A DNA stretch of 34,897 bases from an uncultured Phycisphaerales bacterium (GTDB lineage Bacteria > Planctomycetota > Phycisphaerae > Tepidisphaerales > Tepidisphaeraceae), in NCBI GenBank assembly GCA_903871935.1, contig CAIQIQ010000071.1:1-34897 (forward strand), given 5' to 3'. This document shows positions 22,084 through 31,467 of this stretch, piece after piece. The position numbers and the translations under genes are program-made. A model generated the notes under the pieces. That model was not told where the DNA came from. It worked only from the letters and a program-made list of their open reading frames with translations, and did no database searches. The first letter of the stretch is position 1; the number at the start of each line of letters is the position of its first letter.

Positions 22084-23817
22084 ATGATGACCAAATCTGG
22101 CGTCAGACGTCTGGTTCGCGCCATGGCAGGCATCGCCATCGCCTGCTTGTCTGCCTCTGCGTCGGCCGCCCTGACAGCGAATGACCTCGCTCTGATCTGC
22201 AACCGCCAGGTACCCGCCAGCGTCGATCTGGCAAAGTATTATGCCAAGCAACGCGGCGTTGATGAAAACCGGATCATAGAACTCGACCTGCCCGATAGCG
22301 AAACTCTGCCCTCATCCAGGCTCGATCCCGATGTGATTCTCCCCATTCGCAAAGCTCTTACCGAACGCGGCCTTCGCCCGCGGGTAAAATGCCTGGTCAC
22401 GTTTTATGGCATTCCCCTCAAGATCGGTCCGAGAATCAATCAACCTGCCGATGCAAAGGAGCTCCATGACCTGACGGCCGAGCAGGAACAGATCGTGGCG
22501 AAGGTCATCGCCGCCGTCACTGGTCTTGAGAAATCCATTTCAGCGGCCGACCCTTCGTTTCGCCCCGCCTCCGCTACCGAGCCAAACCAGCTTATCCGCC
22601 GGGCAGACGCCGCTATGAAGCATGCCCAGGGACTCATTCAGGACGCCACCGACACCGAGTCGCGTCGAAAGATCTTGAGGCCCTACCTCGATGCCGTTGT
22701 GCAACTGCGCGGCGTGGCAGGGCTGCTTCGCAGCGGATCGGCTGGTCTGCTGGATGTCCTTACCACCATGCCGGCCACCATGCCAACGGGAACGAATCAG
22801 CAGAAGTGGGATGAGTTGGCCCAACAGGTGAACGACGCTAATACTGAAGCGCAGCGTCTGATCGTCCGCCGCGATGAGCCTGCGGCTCGTGCGCGCTTGC
22901 GCGAGCTTACCGCCCACTATCTCGGGTTGATCGAAAGCTACCGGATGGTCAGCGCCCACATCGATTACCTGGCCCCCGAGGCCCTTAAGGCTTTGGATAG
23001 CGCCCTGCCATTGCTCTGGGTTTACTCCTACAGCCGCAAGGAGATTCTCTCCAACCCCCTGAAGTGGGATGCCCCCCGCCGCGAGCAGTCGCAGATACTG
23101 ATGGTGATGCGGCTGGACGGCCCGCAGTCGGGAACCGCCAAGGACATCATCATGGCCTGCGTGGCGGCCGAGAAGGCAGGCGGGCTGGACGGCGTCTTCG
23201 CCATCGACAGCCGTGGGCTGCGTGCCCGCGAGCCCGACGGCAAGCTCGATGCATATGGCGACTACGACCGCCGTTTGCGCGACCTTGCCGAACTGGTGCA
23301 GAAGCACGCCGGCATGTCGGTCCTGCACGATGATCTGCCGGCCGTCTTCAAGCCGCATAGCGCGAAGGGCGTCGCCCTGTACTGCGGCTGGTACAGCGTG
23401 CGGAAGTACGTGCCTGCATTCGAGTTCGTCCCGGGCGCGGTGGGATTCCATGCCGCCAGCCTGGAAATGGTGTCGCTCCGCGATGAGAAGGAGCACGGCT
23501 GGTGCCGCGGCCTGCTCAATGATGGCATCGCAGCAACGCTTGGCGCGGTCGACGAGCCGTATCTAGCGGCATTCCCCGATCCTGTTGAGTTCTTCGGTCT
23601 GCTGCTTACCGGCAAGTATCCGCTGGGCGAGGTTTATTGGCTGACCACATCGACGGTTAGTTGGAGGATGGTGATGATCGGCGACCCGCTCTACAACCCC
23701 TACGCGCAGAAACCCGCCCTCCTGCCGAACAACCTGCCGTTGCCCATCCGCAACTTTGTAGTCCCCGGCAGCGTGCCGCCGGTCGATGTCCCGGAGCACC
23801 TACCCGGCCAGTTCTGA
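22084..23817 (+). CDS. TIGR03790 family secreted protein
   Basis: This 577-residue protein has its start set at ATG 22084, which follows AAGG at a usual distance and opens a good signal peptide ('RRLVRAMAGIAIACLSASAS'). The mature N-terminus 'LICNRQVPASVDLAKYYAKQ' then RGV...N.I.LDLP, and the later CLVTFYGIPLKIGP, are hallmarks of TIGR03790. The C-terminal half holds 'MVMRLDGPQSGTAKDIIMAC', 'GVFAIDSRGLRA', 'ALYCGWYSVRKY', 'PGAVGFHAASLE' and 'GDPLYNPYA', also family features. A helical segment at about 130-300 is inserted between the two halves. The family occurs in planctomycetes and related groups and has no known function. A terminator hairpin follows. Confidence 0.85.
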   Translation: MMTKSGVRRLVRAMAGIAIACLSASASAALTANDLALICNRQVPASVDLAKYYAKQRGVDENRIIELDLPDSETLPSSRLDPDVILPIRKALTERGLRPRVKCLVTFYGIPLKIGPRINQPADAKELHDLTAEQEQIVAKVIAAVTGLEKSISAADPSFRPASATEPNQLIRRADAAMKHAQGLIQDATDTESRRKILRPYLDAVVQLRGVAGLLRSGSAGLLDVLTTMPATMPTGTNQQKWDELAQQVNDANTEAQRLIVRRDEPAARARLRELTAHYLGLIESYRMVSAHIDYLAPEALKALDSALPLLWVYSYSRKEILSNPLKWDAPRREQSQILMVMRLDGPQSGTAKDIIMACVAAEKAGGLDGVFAIDSRGLRAREPDGKLDAYGDYDRRLRDLAELVQKHAGMSVLHDDLPAVFKPHSAKGVALYCGWYSVRKYVPAFEFVPGAVGFHAASLEMVSLRDEKEHGWCRGLLNDGIAATLGAVDEPYLAAFPDPVEFFGLLLTGKYPLGEVYWLTTSTVSWRMVMIGDPLYNPYAQKPALLPNNLPLPIRNFVVPGSVPPVDVPEHLPGQF

Positions 23818-23836
23818 AAACGGCATACAAGGCAAA

Positions 23837-23863
23837 AGCCCCGGAGCGGGCTGCTCCGGGGCT
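23837..23863. terminator. Intrinsic terminator between convergent genes
   Basis: A perfect 11-bp stem (AGCCCCGGAGC/GCTCCGGGGCT) with a five-base loop lies in the gap between the TIGR03790 gene and the convergent acyl-CoA synthetase gene. On the minus strand the stem is followed by TTTT, so it best terminates the synthetase transcript. It may serve both directions. A smaller stem (ACACGCT-AA-AGCGTGT) is at 23901-23916. Confidence 0.75.
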
Positions 23864-23925
23864 GCGAATATTCACTCGAAAACAAGCTGAAGCTTGAACC
23901 ACACGCTAAAGCGTGTACTCCGAAC

Positions 23926-26661
23926 TTACAGCTTCAACTGGGCATGAACGGGATCGTTCGCGTCTTTGCCGATGGCAATCGTGAAGTTCAGCTTCTTGCA
24001 GACCTTCTGCATCTCGATGTTCTCCGCCATCATCTCAGCGCTGATCAGCTCGAGGTGTTCTGTCTTGCCGATCTCGATGAGCTTGCGGAGGAACTCGGTG
24101 CCCAGGCCCTGGTTCTGCCACTGGTCGGAGACCAGGACGGCGAATTCGGCCTCGTTCAGCCCCGGGATCTTGGAAAGCCGGCCAACGCCGAGGATCTCCG
24201 TCTGTTTGGTCTGGGCATTGAACACTTCGCCGACGAGCACCATATCGCGATCGAAGTCGTTATGGCAAACACGGACGAGGCGCTCATGCGCCACGCGGGT
24301 GGTAAGCTTCATCGGCGAGAAGTAGCGCAGTTTCACGGTCCGCTCCGAAAGCTTCTCGTGGAACTTGATCAGCGCTGGTTCATCCTCGGGGCGGATCGGG
24401 CGAATGACGACCTCACCACCCGCCTTGAGCTTGAACTTGCTGACGTACTGTGTCGGGTACGGGCGAACGGCGATCTTCGGCAGATCCTTCTCGGCGGTAT
24501 CCTTCGAGAACAACACCACGCGGGCATCCAAGGCGATCAGCTTCTCAGGCGAAGCCAGCAGCGGATTGATGTCCACTTCCTTGATCCATTTCATCTCGGC
24601 GATGAGCTGACTGAAGCGGACCAGGAGCTTCTCCATTCCCGCAAGGTCGACCGACTTACGGCCGCGGACACCTTTAAGAGCGGTGTAGATCTTGGTCTGC
24701 TCCATCATGCGGCGGGCGAGTGTCGCATTGAGCGGGGGCAGAGCCAGGGCCGAGTCCTTGTAGACCTCGACAAGCTGGCCACCCGACCCAAAGAGCATCA
24801 CCGGGCCAAACTGGCTGTCCTGGCTCGAGCCGATGATGACCTCATAGCCTTCAAACTTGGCGAAGGGCTGCACCGTCACGCCCTGGAAGTGGCTGGCGCC
24901 CCACTTGGCGTGGTTGGCAACACTGGTCTTGATCTCGTTGAAGGCCTTGCGGACCTCGGCCTCATCCTTCAGATTCAGCTTCACGCCGCCGACATCGGTC
25001 TTATGCGTGATGGTGAAGGAGTGGAGCTTGAGCACAACCGGGAAACCGATCTTCTTCGCGCCTTCAACGGCGGCTTTCTCATCCACCGCGATCTCGGTTG
25101 GAACCGTCGGGATGCCGTAGAGGCTCATCAGCTTCTTGGCCTCGTACTCGGTCATGATATCGCGGCCGGAATCGCGGACCTCGTTAATCAGCTTCTCAGC
25201 GCCGGCGCGATCAATGTCCTCGTCCTCGGCGAACGCAGTGGGCGTCTCGTACAAGCTCTTGAGGTTGTAGGAGTACTTCCACATATAGCAGAAGGCCTTG
25301 GCGGCGGTGTCGGGGAACTCGAAGTTGGGAATGCCGGCCTTCACGAGGATCTCAGCGCCCGCCCGCACGAACGGGCCGCCCATCCAGCTTGCCAGCACCG
25401 GTTTACCGGCGATCTTGGCATAGGGCTTGAGCGCCTCGGCCGTCCCGGTGGCATCGGTCATATCCTGCGGGGTGAGGATGACCATCAGGCCATCGGAATT
25501 CTCATCGTTGGCACAGATCTCCAGCGCCTTGGCATAGCGATCGGCCTTGGCATCACCCAGCACATCCACCGGATTGTTGTGCGACCAGTGGACCGGGAGG
25601 AAATCGTTCAGAGCCTTCATGGTCGGCTCGGAGATATCGGTCAATTCGCCGCCATTGGTGACCAGGGCATCGGTTGCCAGCACGCCGGGGCCGCCGGCGT
25701 TGGTCAGGATGGTAAGGCGCGGCCCCTTGGGGCGCGGTTGCTTGGCGAGCACTTCGCTCATCGCAAACACTTCGTCGATCGAGTTCACGCGCAACACGCC
25801 GACGCGCCGGAAGGCGGCATCCAGCACATCGTCCGAGCCGGTCATCGAGCCGGTATGGCTGGCGGCGGCTTTGGCGGCAGCCGCGGTGCGCCCGGCCTTG
25901 ATCACGATGATGGGCTTGTTCAGCGACACCTCGCGGGCGGCCGACAGGAACGAGCGGGCATCGCCAACCGATTCCATGTAGATCACGATCGCGTTGGTGC
26001 GCGGGTCATTGCCGTAGTAGTCGATCAGATCGCCCCAGTTCACATCCGCCATGGAGCCGATGGAAACGAAGCCCGAGAAACCCACCTGTTCGCGGAAGCT
26101 CCAGTCCAGCACCGCGGTTGCCAGAGCGCCTGACTGCGAGAGGAACGCCACCGAGCCCGCCTTGGCCATGCCGCTGGCGAACGTGGCATTGATGCCCGTG
26201 AGCGGATTCATGATGCCCAGGCAGTTGGGGCCGATGATGCGCATCTTGCCTTTGCGGGCTTCGCTGAGCATCTCCGCCAGGAGCTTCTTGCCCTCGTCGC
26301 CCAGTTCGGCAAACCCGGCCGAGATCACCACCGCGCCCTTCACGCCGGCCGCCACCGCTTCGCGGACGATGCCCGGAACGCTGGGGGCGGGGGTGCAGAC
26401 GACGATCAGATCAACCTTGGCGGGGATATCCTTGATGCTGGGATATGCCTTGATGCCCAGGACGCTGGGTCGCTTGGGGTTTACCGGGAAGACGGTTCCG
26501 CCAAATGGTGAGGAAATCAGGTTCCACAGCACCGTGCGGCCAACGCTGCCTTGCGTTTCGGTGGCGCCAATGACGGCTACATTCTTGGCCGCAAAGATGG
26601 CATCGAGGGGATGCGCTTCCTGATGTAGTACGTCGTGAGCTTTATCTGTTTTAGGGGCCAT
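23926..26661 (-). CDS. ADP-forming acyl-CoA synthetase fused to GNAT acetyltransferase
   Basis: This 911-residue protein starts at ATG 26661, with GGAG 12 bases upstream; a TTG four codons earlier lacks any spacing. Domains in order: CoA-binding Rossmann domain (about 20-150, '[20 protein letters not shown]'), succinyl-CoA-synthetase-like flavodoxin folds (150-460), an ATP-grasp domain (about 490-710, '[10 protein letters not shown]...HKTDVGGV.L') and a GNAT domain (about 745-911, '[16 protein letters not shown]'). The phosphorylatable His of the synthetase half is kept at His269 (SHTGSMTG). Relatives include Pat/YfiQ protein lysine acetyltransferases, in which the synthetase half is often inactive. 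Here it may be a real acetate-CoA ligase, a CoA-sensing acetyltransferase, or both. Confidence 0.9.
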   Translation of the reverse strand: MAPKTDKAHDVLHQEAHPLDAIFAAKNVAVIGATETQGSVGRTVLWNLISSPFGGTVFPVNPKRPSVLGIKAYPSIKDIPAKVDLIVVCTPAPSVPGIVREAVAAGVKGAVVISAGFAELGDEGKKLLAEMLSEARKGKMRIIGPNCLGIMNPLTGINATFASGMAKAGSVAFLSQSGALATAVLDWSFREQVGFSGFVSIGSMADVNWGDLIDYYGNDPRTNAIVIYMESVGDARSFLSAAREVSLNKPIIVIKAGRTAAAAKAAASHTGSMTGSDDVLDAAFRRVGVLRVNSIDEVFAMSEVLAKQPRPKGPRLTILTNAGGPGVLATDALVTNGGELTDISEPTMKALNDFLPVHWSHNNPVDVLGDAKADRYAKALEICANDENSDGLMVILTPQDMTDATGTAEALKPYAKIAGKPVLASWMGGPFVRAGAEILVKAGIPNFEFPDTAAKAFCYMWKYSYNLKSLYETPTAFAEDEDIDRAGAEKLINEVRDSGRDIMTEYEAKKLMSLYGIPTVPTEIAVDEKAAVEGAKKIGFPVVLKLHSFTITHKTDVGGVKLNLKDEAEVRKAFNEIKTSVANHAKWGASHFQGVTVQPFAKFEGYEVIIGSSQDSQFGPVMLFGSGGQLVEVYKDSALALPPLNATLARRMMEQTKIYTALKGVRGRKSVDLAGMEKLLVRFSQLIAEMKWIKEVDINPLLASPEKLIALDARVVLFSKDTAEKDLPKIAVRPYPTQYVSKFKLKAGGEVVIRPIRPEDEPALIKFHEKLSERTVKLRYFSPMKLTTRVAHERLVRVCHNDFDRDMVLVGEVFNAQTKQTEILGVGRLSKIPGLNEAEFAVLVSDQWQNQGLGTEFLRKLIEIGKTEHLELISAEMMAENIEMQKVCKKLNFTIAIGKDANDPVHAQLKL

Positions 26662-26957
26662 ATTGTTCAGCAACTCCGTTGGATCAGCCTTAAGCGGGAA
26701 TGGTCTAGCTACGGCGAACCATGAGCACCACTGTGCAGGCTGATCACAAACACAAATACTCCACGGGGATTCCAGAATAACCTGCCTCCCCGCTTCCCGT
26801 GGATGGTGGCGAGGTCAGGATAGTGCAGACTAAGGTTTTTGGCCTTTGTTGCAAGCGGGGAGATGACCAGCGTTCGTCCGTTGGGGAGAAGTCAGGATAC
26901 TTCGAACAATGCTGTGTTTGCTGGAGAGGGCGGTGGCCCCTACGATTGAGCCGACCG
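26662..26957. other. Divergent promoter region between acyl-CoA synthetase and lipA
   Basis: This 296-base gap should hold the start signals of both genes. A frame open on the plus strand from 26799 joins lipA but encodes Cys/Arg-rich residues unlike LipA N-termini. No repeat, operator or clear -35/-10 pair was found. Confidence 0.4.
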
Positions 26958-27884
26958 ATGAAGGTATCCCTGAGTGATCGCGTGATCGGCAATGCCGGCG
27001 GGTGTTCCTCCGCCCCGGCCGATCCCGCGCCTGTGCCGCCGCAGCGCAAGCCAAGCTGGCTGAAGATGAAGATGCCGCACGGCGCTGAGTATTCCCGCCT
27101 GGTGGACCTGGTCAACGGCCACCGCCTGCACACCGTCTGTCAGTCGGCCAAATGCCCCAATATGGGCGAATGCTGGGGCCACGGCACCGCCACACTGATG
27201 ATCCTGGGCAACGTCTGCACCCGCTCCTGCGGGTTCTGCAATATCGCCACCGGCCGGCCGCCCACGCTCGACCTCGATGAACCCCAGCGCGTCGGCGATG
27301 CCGTGCGGATCATGAAGCTCCACCACGTTGTGCTTACCAGCGTCAACCGCGATGAATTGCCCGATGGTGGGGCGGCCGTCTGGGCCGACACCATCCGCCA
27401 GGTCCGCAAACAGTCGCCCGGCACCACCGTCGAGGTGCTTATTCCCGACTTCTGCGGCAAATGGGAAGCTCTGCAACTGGTCCTCAATGAGCGCCCGGAA
27501 ATCCTCAATCACAACCTGGAAACCGTCCCGCGCCTCTATCGCACCGTCCGCCCGCAGGCCAAATATGCCCGCTCACTTCAGCTCCTGCAGATCGCCAAAG
27601 ACCAGAATTTCATCACCAAGACCGGCATCATGCTGGGCCTGGGCGAAGAGGCCCCCGAGATCGAGAGCGTTCTGGACGACCTGGTCTCCATCCGCTGCGA
27701 CATCATGACCATCGGCCAGTACCTGCAGCCCACGCCGCAGCACCTGACGGTCCAGCGCTGGGTAACCCCCGAGGAATTCGCCCATTGGAAAGAAGCAGGG
27801 GAGTCCAAGGGCCTTCGCCACGTCGAATCCGGCCCCCTTGTCCGCTCCAGCTATCATGCCGCCGAACAGGTCCCCAAGGCATAG
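26958..27884 (+). CDS. lipA: Lipoyl synthase
   Basis: This 308-residue radical SAM enzyme inserts two sulfurs into octanoyl groups on E2 and H proteins. The start is placed at ATG 26958 (MKVSLSD), since the longer frame to 26799 is not protein-like. The auxiliary cluster motif is Cys61, Cys66 and Cys72 ([12 protein letters not shown]). The radical SAM motif is Cys87, Cys91 and Cys94 (CTRSCGFC). '[14 protein letters not shown]', 'LIPDFCGK', '[11 protein letters not shown]', '[10 protein letters not shown]' and '[14 protein letters not shown]' are standard. '[10 protein letters not shown]' provides the conserved C-terminal Arg-Ser-Ser that ligates the auxiliary cluster. LipB is not adjacent. 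Its product is used by complexes that need the lpd gene upstream. Confidence 0.95.
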   Translation: MKVSLSDRVIGNAGGCSSAPADPAPVPPQRKPSWLKMKMPHGAEYSRLVDLVNGHRLHTVCQSAKCPNMGECWGHGTATLMILGNVCTRSCGFCNIATGRPPTLDLDEPQRVGDAVRIMKLHHVVLTSVNRDELPDGGAAVWADTIRQVRKQSPGTTVEVLIPDFCGKWEALQLVLNERPEILNHNLETVPRLYRTVRPQAKYARSLQLLQIAKDQNFITKTGIMLGLGEEAPEIESVLDDLVSIRCDIMTIGQYLQPTPQHLTVQRWVTPEEFAHWKEAGESKGLRHVESGPLVRSSYHAAEQVPKA

Positions 27885-27966
27885 CCGCAACCAATTGGCT
27901 CATCGCCCAACGGATGATATCTTCACCGAAATGTGAGTTTGTTCACAACTCGGCTGGAGGTATTTG

Positions 27967-29403
27967 ATGGCTGACCGTCCCAATATCATCCTGATCTGTG
28001 TCGACCAGTGGCGTGGAGATTGTCTGAGCATCGACCGGCATCCCGTGGTCCACACCCCGTACCTCGACCAGATGGCACTGGGTGGAGCGCGGTTCGGCCG
28101 CGCATATGCCGCCTGCCCGACGTGCATCCCATCGCGGGCCGGACTCTTCACAGGCCTGGGCCAGCGATCGCACGGCCGCGTCGGATATCAGGATGGCGTG
28201 CCGTGGAATTATCCGGTCACCATCGCCGGAGAATTCACCAAAGGCGGCTACCAGACGCAGGCCGTCGGCAAGATGCACGTCTTCCCCGAGCGCTCGCAGG
28301 TCGGCTTCCAGAACGTCATCCTCCACGATGGCTATCTGCACTTCGCCCGCCGGCGCGACCGCGATTACGCCTTGGTCGACGACTATACCCCGTGGCTGCG
28401 CCAGCAGTTGGGCCGCGATGCGGATTACTTTGAGCACGGTCTGAACTGCAACGCCGTCCCAACCCGGCCGTGGGACAAGGATGAATACCTCCATCCCACC
28501 AACTGGGTCGTGCAGCAATCGATCGACTTCCTGCGCCGACGGGATCCGCGCAAGCCGTTCTTCCTCTTCATGAGCTTTCACCGCCCGCACCCGCCATATG
28601 ATCCGCCCGCCTGGGCATTTGAGATGTACGTGAACCAGCAGATGCCGCCCCGGCCGGTTGGCGACTGGGTCGACGTGTTCGCCGACAAGCTCGAGAGCGA
28701 CCGGCCGGATGCCCCTGTGGGCCGAATCGACCCGCGGGTGCTGCAGCGGGCCCTGGCCGGTTACTACGGCCACATGACCCACATCGACCACCAGATCAAC
28801 CGCTTCATGGAGATGCTCCACGAATACGGCCTGCGCAATAACAGCTACATCTGCTTCACCTCCGACCACGGCGAGATGCTTGGCGACCATCACATGTTCC
28901 GCAAAGGCTACCCTTTTGAAGGCTCAGCCCGAGTGCCGATGATCCTTCAAGGCCCCTCCGACAGCCAAATCCATCACAACCTTCGCCTTAATGATCCCGT
29001 CGAGTTGCGCGATGTGATGCCCACGCTGCTGGACTGCGCGGGCCTTCAGGTGCCCTCGAGCATCGAAGGCCAAAGCTTCCTTCCCCTGGCCCAGGGCCGC
29101 AAGCTCGCCTGGCGCAGCCACATCCATGGCGAGCACGTCGTGCTGGGCCAGTCTCTTCAGTGGTTGACCGATGGCCGCGAGAAATACGTCTGGCACAGCG
29201 CCACCGGCCGGGAACAACTATTCGATCTGGATCGCGACCCCCAGGAACTCCACGACCTGTCGCTGCAACCGGGAACAGAAAACCGCCTCAACCACTGGCG
29301 GCTCCTGCTCATCAAAGAATTGGCCGGGCGTGAAGAAGGCTACACCGATGGCCAGCATCTCATCCCCGGCCGAACACCCCGAGCCACGCTCACCCTGCGC
29401 TGA
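27967..29403 (+). CDS. Formylglycine-type sulfatase, apparently cytoplasmic
   Basis: This 478-residue protein has GGAGG six bases before ATG 27967. It is an arylsulfatase-fold enzyme. 'PNIILICVDQWRGDCL' supplies metal-binding Asp13. Cys53 in CIPSR is the residue converted to formylglycine, and 'AGLFTG' completes the signature. 'FMSFHRPHPPYDPP' and 'ICFTSDHGEMLGDHHMFRKG' give the later metal and substrate residues. The end has 'REQLFDLDRDPQELHDLS', typical of the family. There is no signal peptide, unlike most planctomycete sulfatases, so it is probably cytoplasmic and may act on imported sulfated sugars or choline-sulfate-like esters. A maturase is not in the window. Confidence 0.92.
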   Translation: MADRPNIILICVDQWRGDCLSIDRHPVVHTPYLDQMALGGARFGRAYAACPTCIPSRAGLFTGLGQRSHGRVGYQDGVPWNYPVTIAGEFTKGGYQTQAVGKMHVFPERSQVGFQNVILHDGYLHFARRRDRDYALVDDYTPWLRQQLGRDADYFEHGLNCNAVPTRPWDKDEYLHPTNWVVQQSIDFLRRRDPRKPFFLFMSFHRPHPPYDPPAWAFEMYVNQQMPPRPVGDWVDVFADKLESDRPDAPVGRIDPRVLQRALAGYYGHMTHIDHQINRFMEMLHEYGLRNNSYICFTSDHGEMLGDHHMFRKGYPFEGSARVPMILQGPSDSQIHHNLRLNDPVELRDVMPTLLDCAGLQVPSSIEGQSFLPLAQGRKLAWRSHIHGEHVVLGQSLQWLTDGREKYVWHSATGREQLFDLDRDPQELHDLSLQPGTENRLNHWRLLLIKELAGREEGYTDGQHLIPGRTPRATLTLR

Positions 29404-29423
29404 CTGGATGACGCTTCGCTCCC

Positions 29424-30041
29424 CTATTTCCCCTCCTTCTCCGCCCGTTCCGCAATCCGCCGAAACGTCGCCCACTGCTCCGGCGTCACATACCGTTCAA
29501 TCAGATCCTCATCCAGATGCACATGGCGGATGATCTCAAACACATCGTACTCATCCTTCATGCGCCCCGCGCGCAGTTTCATCGCCACCAGGTCATGCGC
29601 CTCGACAATCCGCACCTCCCGCCCCGACATCCGCGCGGTCGGGGCCCTGCCCACCACCTCATCCGCATACTCATCCTTCCAGATATCCACCTCGGTCCCG
29701 CTTTGGTGGTACAGCTTCCACGTACAGGAAGGGTCAAAGTGGAACTCTCGCATCACACCCGGATTCCGCTCCAGCACTTCCTGGCGATCCGCCGCGGTCA
29801 CGAATTCCACACCTTCGGTGAATCTGGCCTGCCCGTAATACATCGCCGCAATGCCTCCCGCCAGTGCGTATCCAATACCCAGCCGCTCAAACATCGCAAC
29901 CGCGTCAAGCAGGGGGGCCGAATACGGCACATCAGACCTACCTCCGGTCATCAATAGTTCTCGCGTCAGCGCCCGACCATAGTCAATCCGGCCAAGACAG
30001 GCCGCCAGATCACCCCGAGCTTCAGCCGCGGTTATCCGCAT
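29424..30041 (-). CDS. Nucleotidyltransferase-like protein with altered acidic motif
   Basis: This 205-residue protein resembles small MNT/AbiEii-type and DUF6036-like nucleotidyltransferases. 'GIGYALAGGIAAMYYGQARF' is the glycine-rich opening, followed by TEGVEFVTAAD where family members usually carry T.D.DF. 'TEVDIWKDEYADEVVGRA' and 'VRIVEAHDLVAMKLRAGRMK' then 'DEYDVFEIIR' match the later K-R-DxxD block. The change of the Asp pair to Gly-Val-Glu may abolish catalysis, making it a possible inactive or regulatory member. It may also be an uncharacterised antitoxin-like protein. It is convergent with the sulfatase gene, with a 20-base gap. Confidence 0.7.
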   Translation of the reverse strand: MRITAAEARGDLAACLGRIDYGRALTRELLMTGGRSDVPYSAPLLDAVAMFERLGIGYALAGGIAAMYYGQARFTEGVEFVTAADRQEVLERNPGVMREFHFDPSCTWKLYHQSGTEVDIWKDEYADEVVGRAPTARMSGREVRIVEAHDLVAMKLRAGRMKDEYDVFEIIRHVHLDEDLIERYVTPEQWATFRRIAERAEKEGK

Positions 30042-30204
30042 GCCTCAATTATACACGGATGACGCCACCAACGGACATGACGAACAGCAATGCGCTCTGA
30101 TTCATGGGTCTTGTCAGTAGGCCGCTTCGCGGCACATCAAGCGTTGATCCACTGATGCTCATCGCCGCGATGCCAATCCTCCTCCTCAGACTCCGCTAAA
30201 GTGG

Positions 30205-30223
30205 CCGACTCCTGCGGAGTCGG
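30205..30223. repeat. GACTCC hairpin repeat, copy 1
   Basis: CCGACTCC and GGAGTCGG form a perfect 8-bp stem with loop TGC. The copy is preceded by CTAAAGTGGC. The same stem, loop and preceding bases occur at 31885-31903. In copy 2 the TAA is the stop codon of a gene, so copy 1 may mark the end of a gene now lost. Confidence 0.7.
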
Positions 30224-30249
30224 CTCGCAGAGCCCCACATCTTCAGTGG

Positions 30250-30269
30250 GTCGCCCGCCCCCGGGCGAC
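30250..30269. repeat. GC-rich hairpin
   Basis: GTCGCCCG and CGGGCGAC form an 8-bp stem around a four-C loop. A similar, shorter hairpin (GCACCCG-TCCC-CGGGTGC) lies at 30878-30895, and one of the same style follows uppP. These look like a class of short non-coding hairpins in this genome. Confidence 0.55.
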
Positions 30270-30520
30270 ACCGCGGGCCACGCAACATGTCCTGATACGC
30301 ATAAGCCATCTGGCAGCTGTGCTGGGTAGGGCGTAGAATACTCTGCGTCTTGCTTTTCGCCCCTGGCCAGCGGAGAGACAGGTCGGCGATCAAGCAACTT
30401 CGCAACGGCCTGCCGTTCTTGAGCATCGCACTGGTTGCCCAGCGGGATTTTGACGATCTGGTGAACCGGTTTTTCGCATCAGACCGTCTGGGCAAGAGCA
30501 AGGGAATGGTGGGGTAGTCC

Positions 30521-30718
30521 ATGAAATACCTTAACGACGTGGAGTTGGCCAACACGCGGAGGAAGCTCAGCGAGTTGGAGGCCCTATATAGAACTCACGA
30601 GCATGAGATCGGTGGAGACGAGGAACTGCGCGACATGACGATGGAGTCTTTGACGCGGCTGATCAACCAGTTGAAAGAAGAGGTCGGCCGGTCCGAGGCG
30701 CATCTACTTTCGCACTGA
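30521..30718 (+). CDS. Small coiled-coil protein, 65 aa
   Basis: Starting at ATG 30521, the product has heptad-like leucines in two helices: 'ELANTRRKLSELEALYRTHE' (about 8-27) and 'MESLTRLINQLKEEVGRSEA' (about 41-60), joined by an acidic turn (IGGDEELRDMT). This fits a small antiparallel coiled coil. Proteins of this size and pattern, ending 'LINQLKEE', are common as short genes next to possible toxin-antitoxin partners, but no function is established to my knowledge. The upstream frame stops three bases before its start. The composition is convincingly coding. It may be an orphan half of a lost pair. Confidence 0.65.
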   Translation: MKYLNDVELANTRRKLSELEALYRTHEHEIGGDEELRDMTMESLTRLINQLKEEVGRSEAHLLSH

Positions 30719-31121
30719 TCTGCGCCGCATTCTCACCGCTTTTGTGCGAAGGTGTTGTCCCGTTCAGGTCGGCTTCCGTGCCACCAATCGCCCAAAGCGC
30801 CCCGCCATAGAGCCATTGGCATCACCCACAACTCGATAGACGACCCATCGTGGCGCAGCGGTCCCCGCTGCGGTGCCCGCACCCGTCCCCGGGTGCAGGG
30901 CTGGAGGGCAGGTGAAGAACGAACGGACCGTGGCATTCGCTGGGCGAAACCGCCACCCATCACCGCGGTGCCACACAATCCGCCCAAGCAACCATGCAAC
31001 CCGCCGCCGCGGTCCGCACCCGCCGCTGGAGCTGACCCACACGCAGTGTTACATTGAAACCCGCGAGCCGGTTGTGGGCCGGCCCCTCCACATCATCTTC
31101 GGAGCCATTGGCACGGCGCCA
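30719..31121. other. Intergenic region without recognised gene
   Basis: Open frames on both strands are Arg/Pro/His-rich and not protein-like. The only structure seen is the hairpin at 30878-30895. Nothing else is recognised. Confidence 0.4.
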
Positions 31122-31355
31122 ATGAGCCCAGCCGTTATGCAACTCCAAGGCCGACGCACTTTCCTGGCACGTCCGTTCTGGCGCGATTACGTCGTTGCCT
31201 GCGTGCTGATCGGTCTCGGCTGGATGCTTACGTCGCCGTCAGCGCCGGTGCATCGAGCCGTCGGCACTGCGATCCTGGCTTGGGGCGTGGTGACCTTCCT
31301 GTGCGCCGTCGGATGGTCCATTCGCTCGGCCTGGCGCTCGTGGCGGTCGCCTTGA
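31122..31355 (+). CDS. Hypothetical small membrane protein, 77 aa
   Basis: The start is set at ATG 31122. The frame stays open to 30873, but the upstream residues are not protein-like. The product has two hydrophobic helices ('YVVACVLIGLGWML' and 'VGTAILAWGVVTFLCAVGWS') separated by a short polar turn (TSPSAPVHRA). Basic ends (GRRTFLARPFWRD, RSAWRSWRS) suggest both termini are cytoplasmic. A later ATG at 31137 is also possible. No family is recognised and no strong ribosome-binding site is seen. Confidence 0.45.
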   Translation: MSPAVMQLQGRRTFLARPFWRDYVVACVLIGLGWMLTSPSAPVHRAVGTAILAWGVVTFLCAVGWSIRSAWRSWRSP

Positions 31356-31467
31356 GCTGCTTAACCCGCCACTGCATCAAACCGCGCCCACGGTTATGAT
31401 GTTCGCATGTCGAGAGCCGGTGCCTTGCCGGCCCGCCCGCTGAATGGCCCCACATCAGAGCACCACT

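Larger units (their letters stand above)
30042..30520. other. Structured intergenic region
   Basis: No convincing full gene is seen. The stretch carries hairpins at 30205-30223 and 30250-30269. The plus-strand frame ending at TAG 30515-30517 is open from about 30326 and reads 'ALVAQRDFDDLVNRFFASDR' near its end. It stops three bases before the next start codon. That could be the 3' remnant of a gene once paired with the coiled-coil protein, but it has no start and no recognised family. Confidence 0.4.

Noticed and set aside
23944..26133. Long plus-strand open frame of 729 codons
   Set aside because: It is the antisense shadow of the acyl-CoA synthetase gene, rich in His/Leu/Gly, with no recognisable domain.
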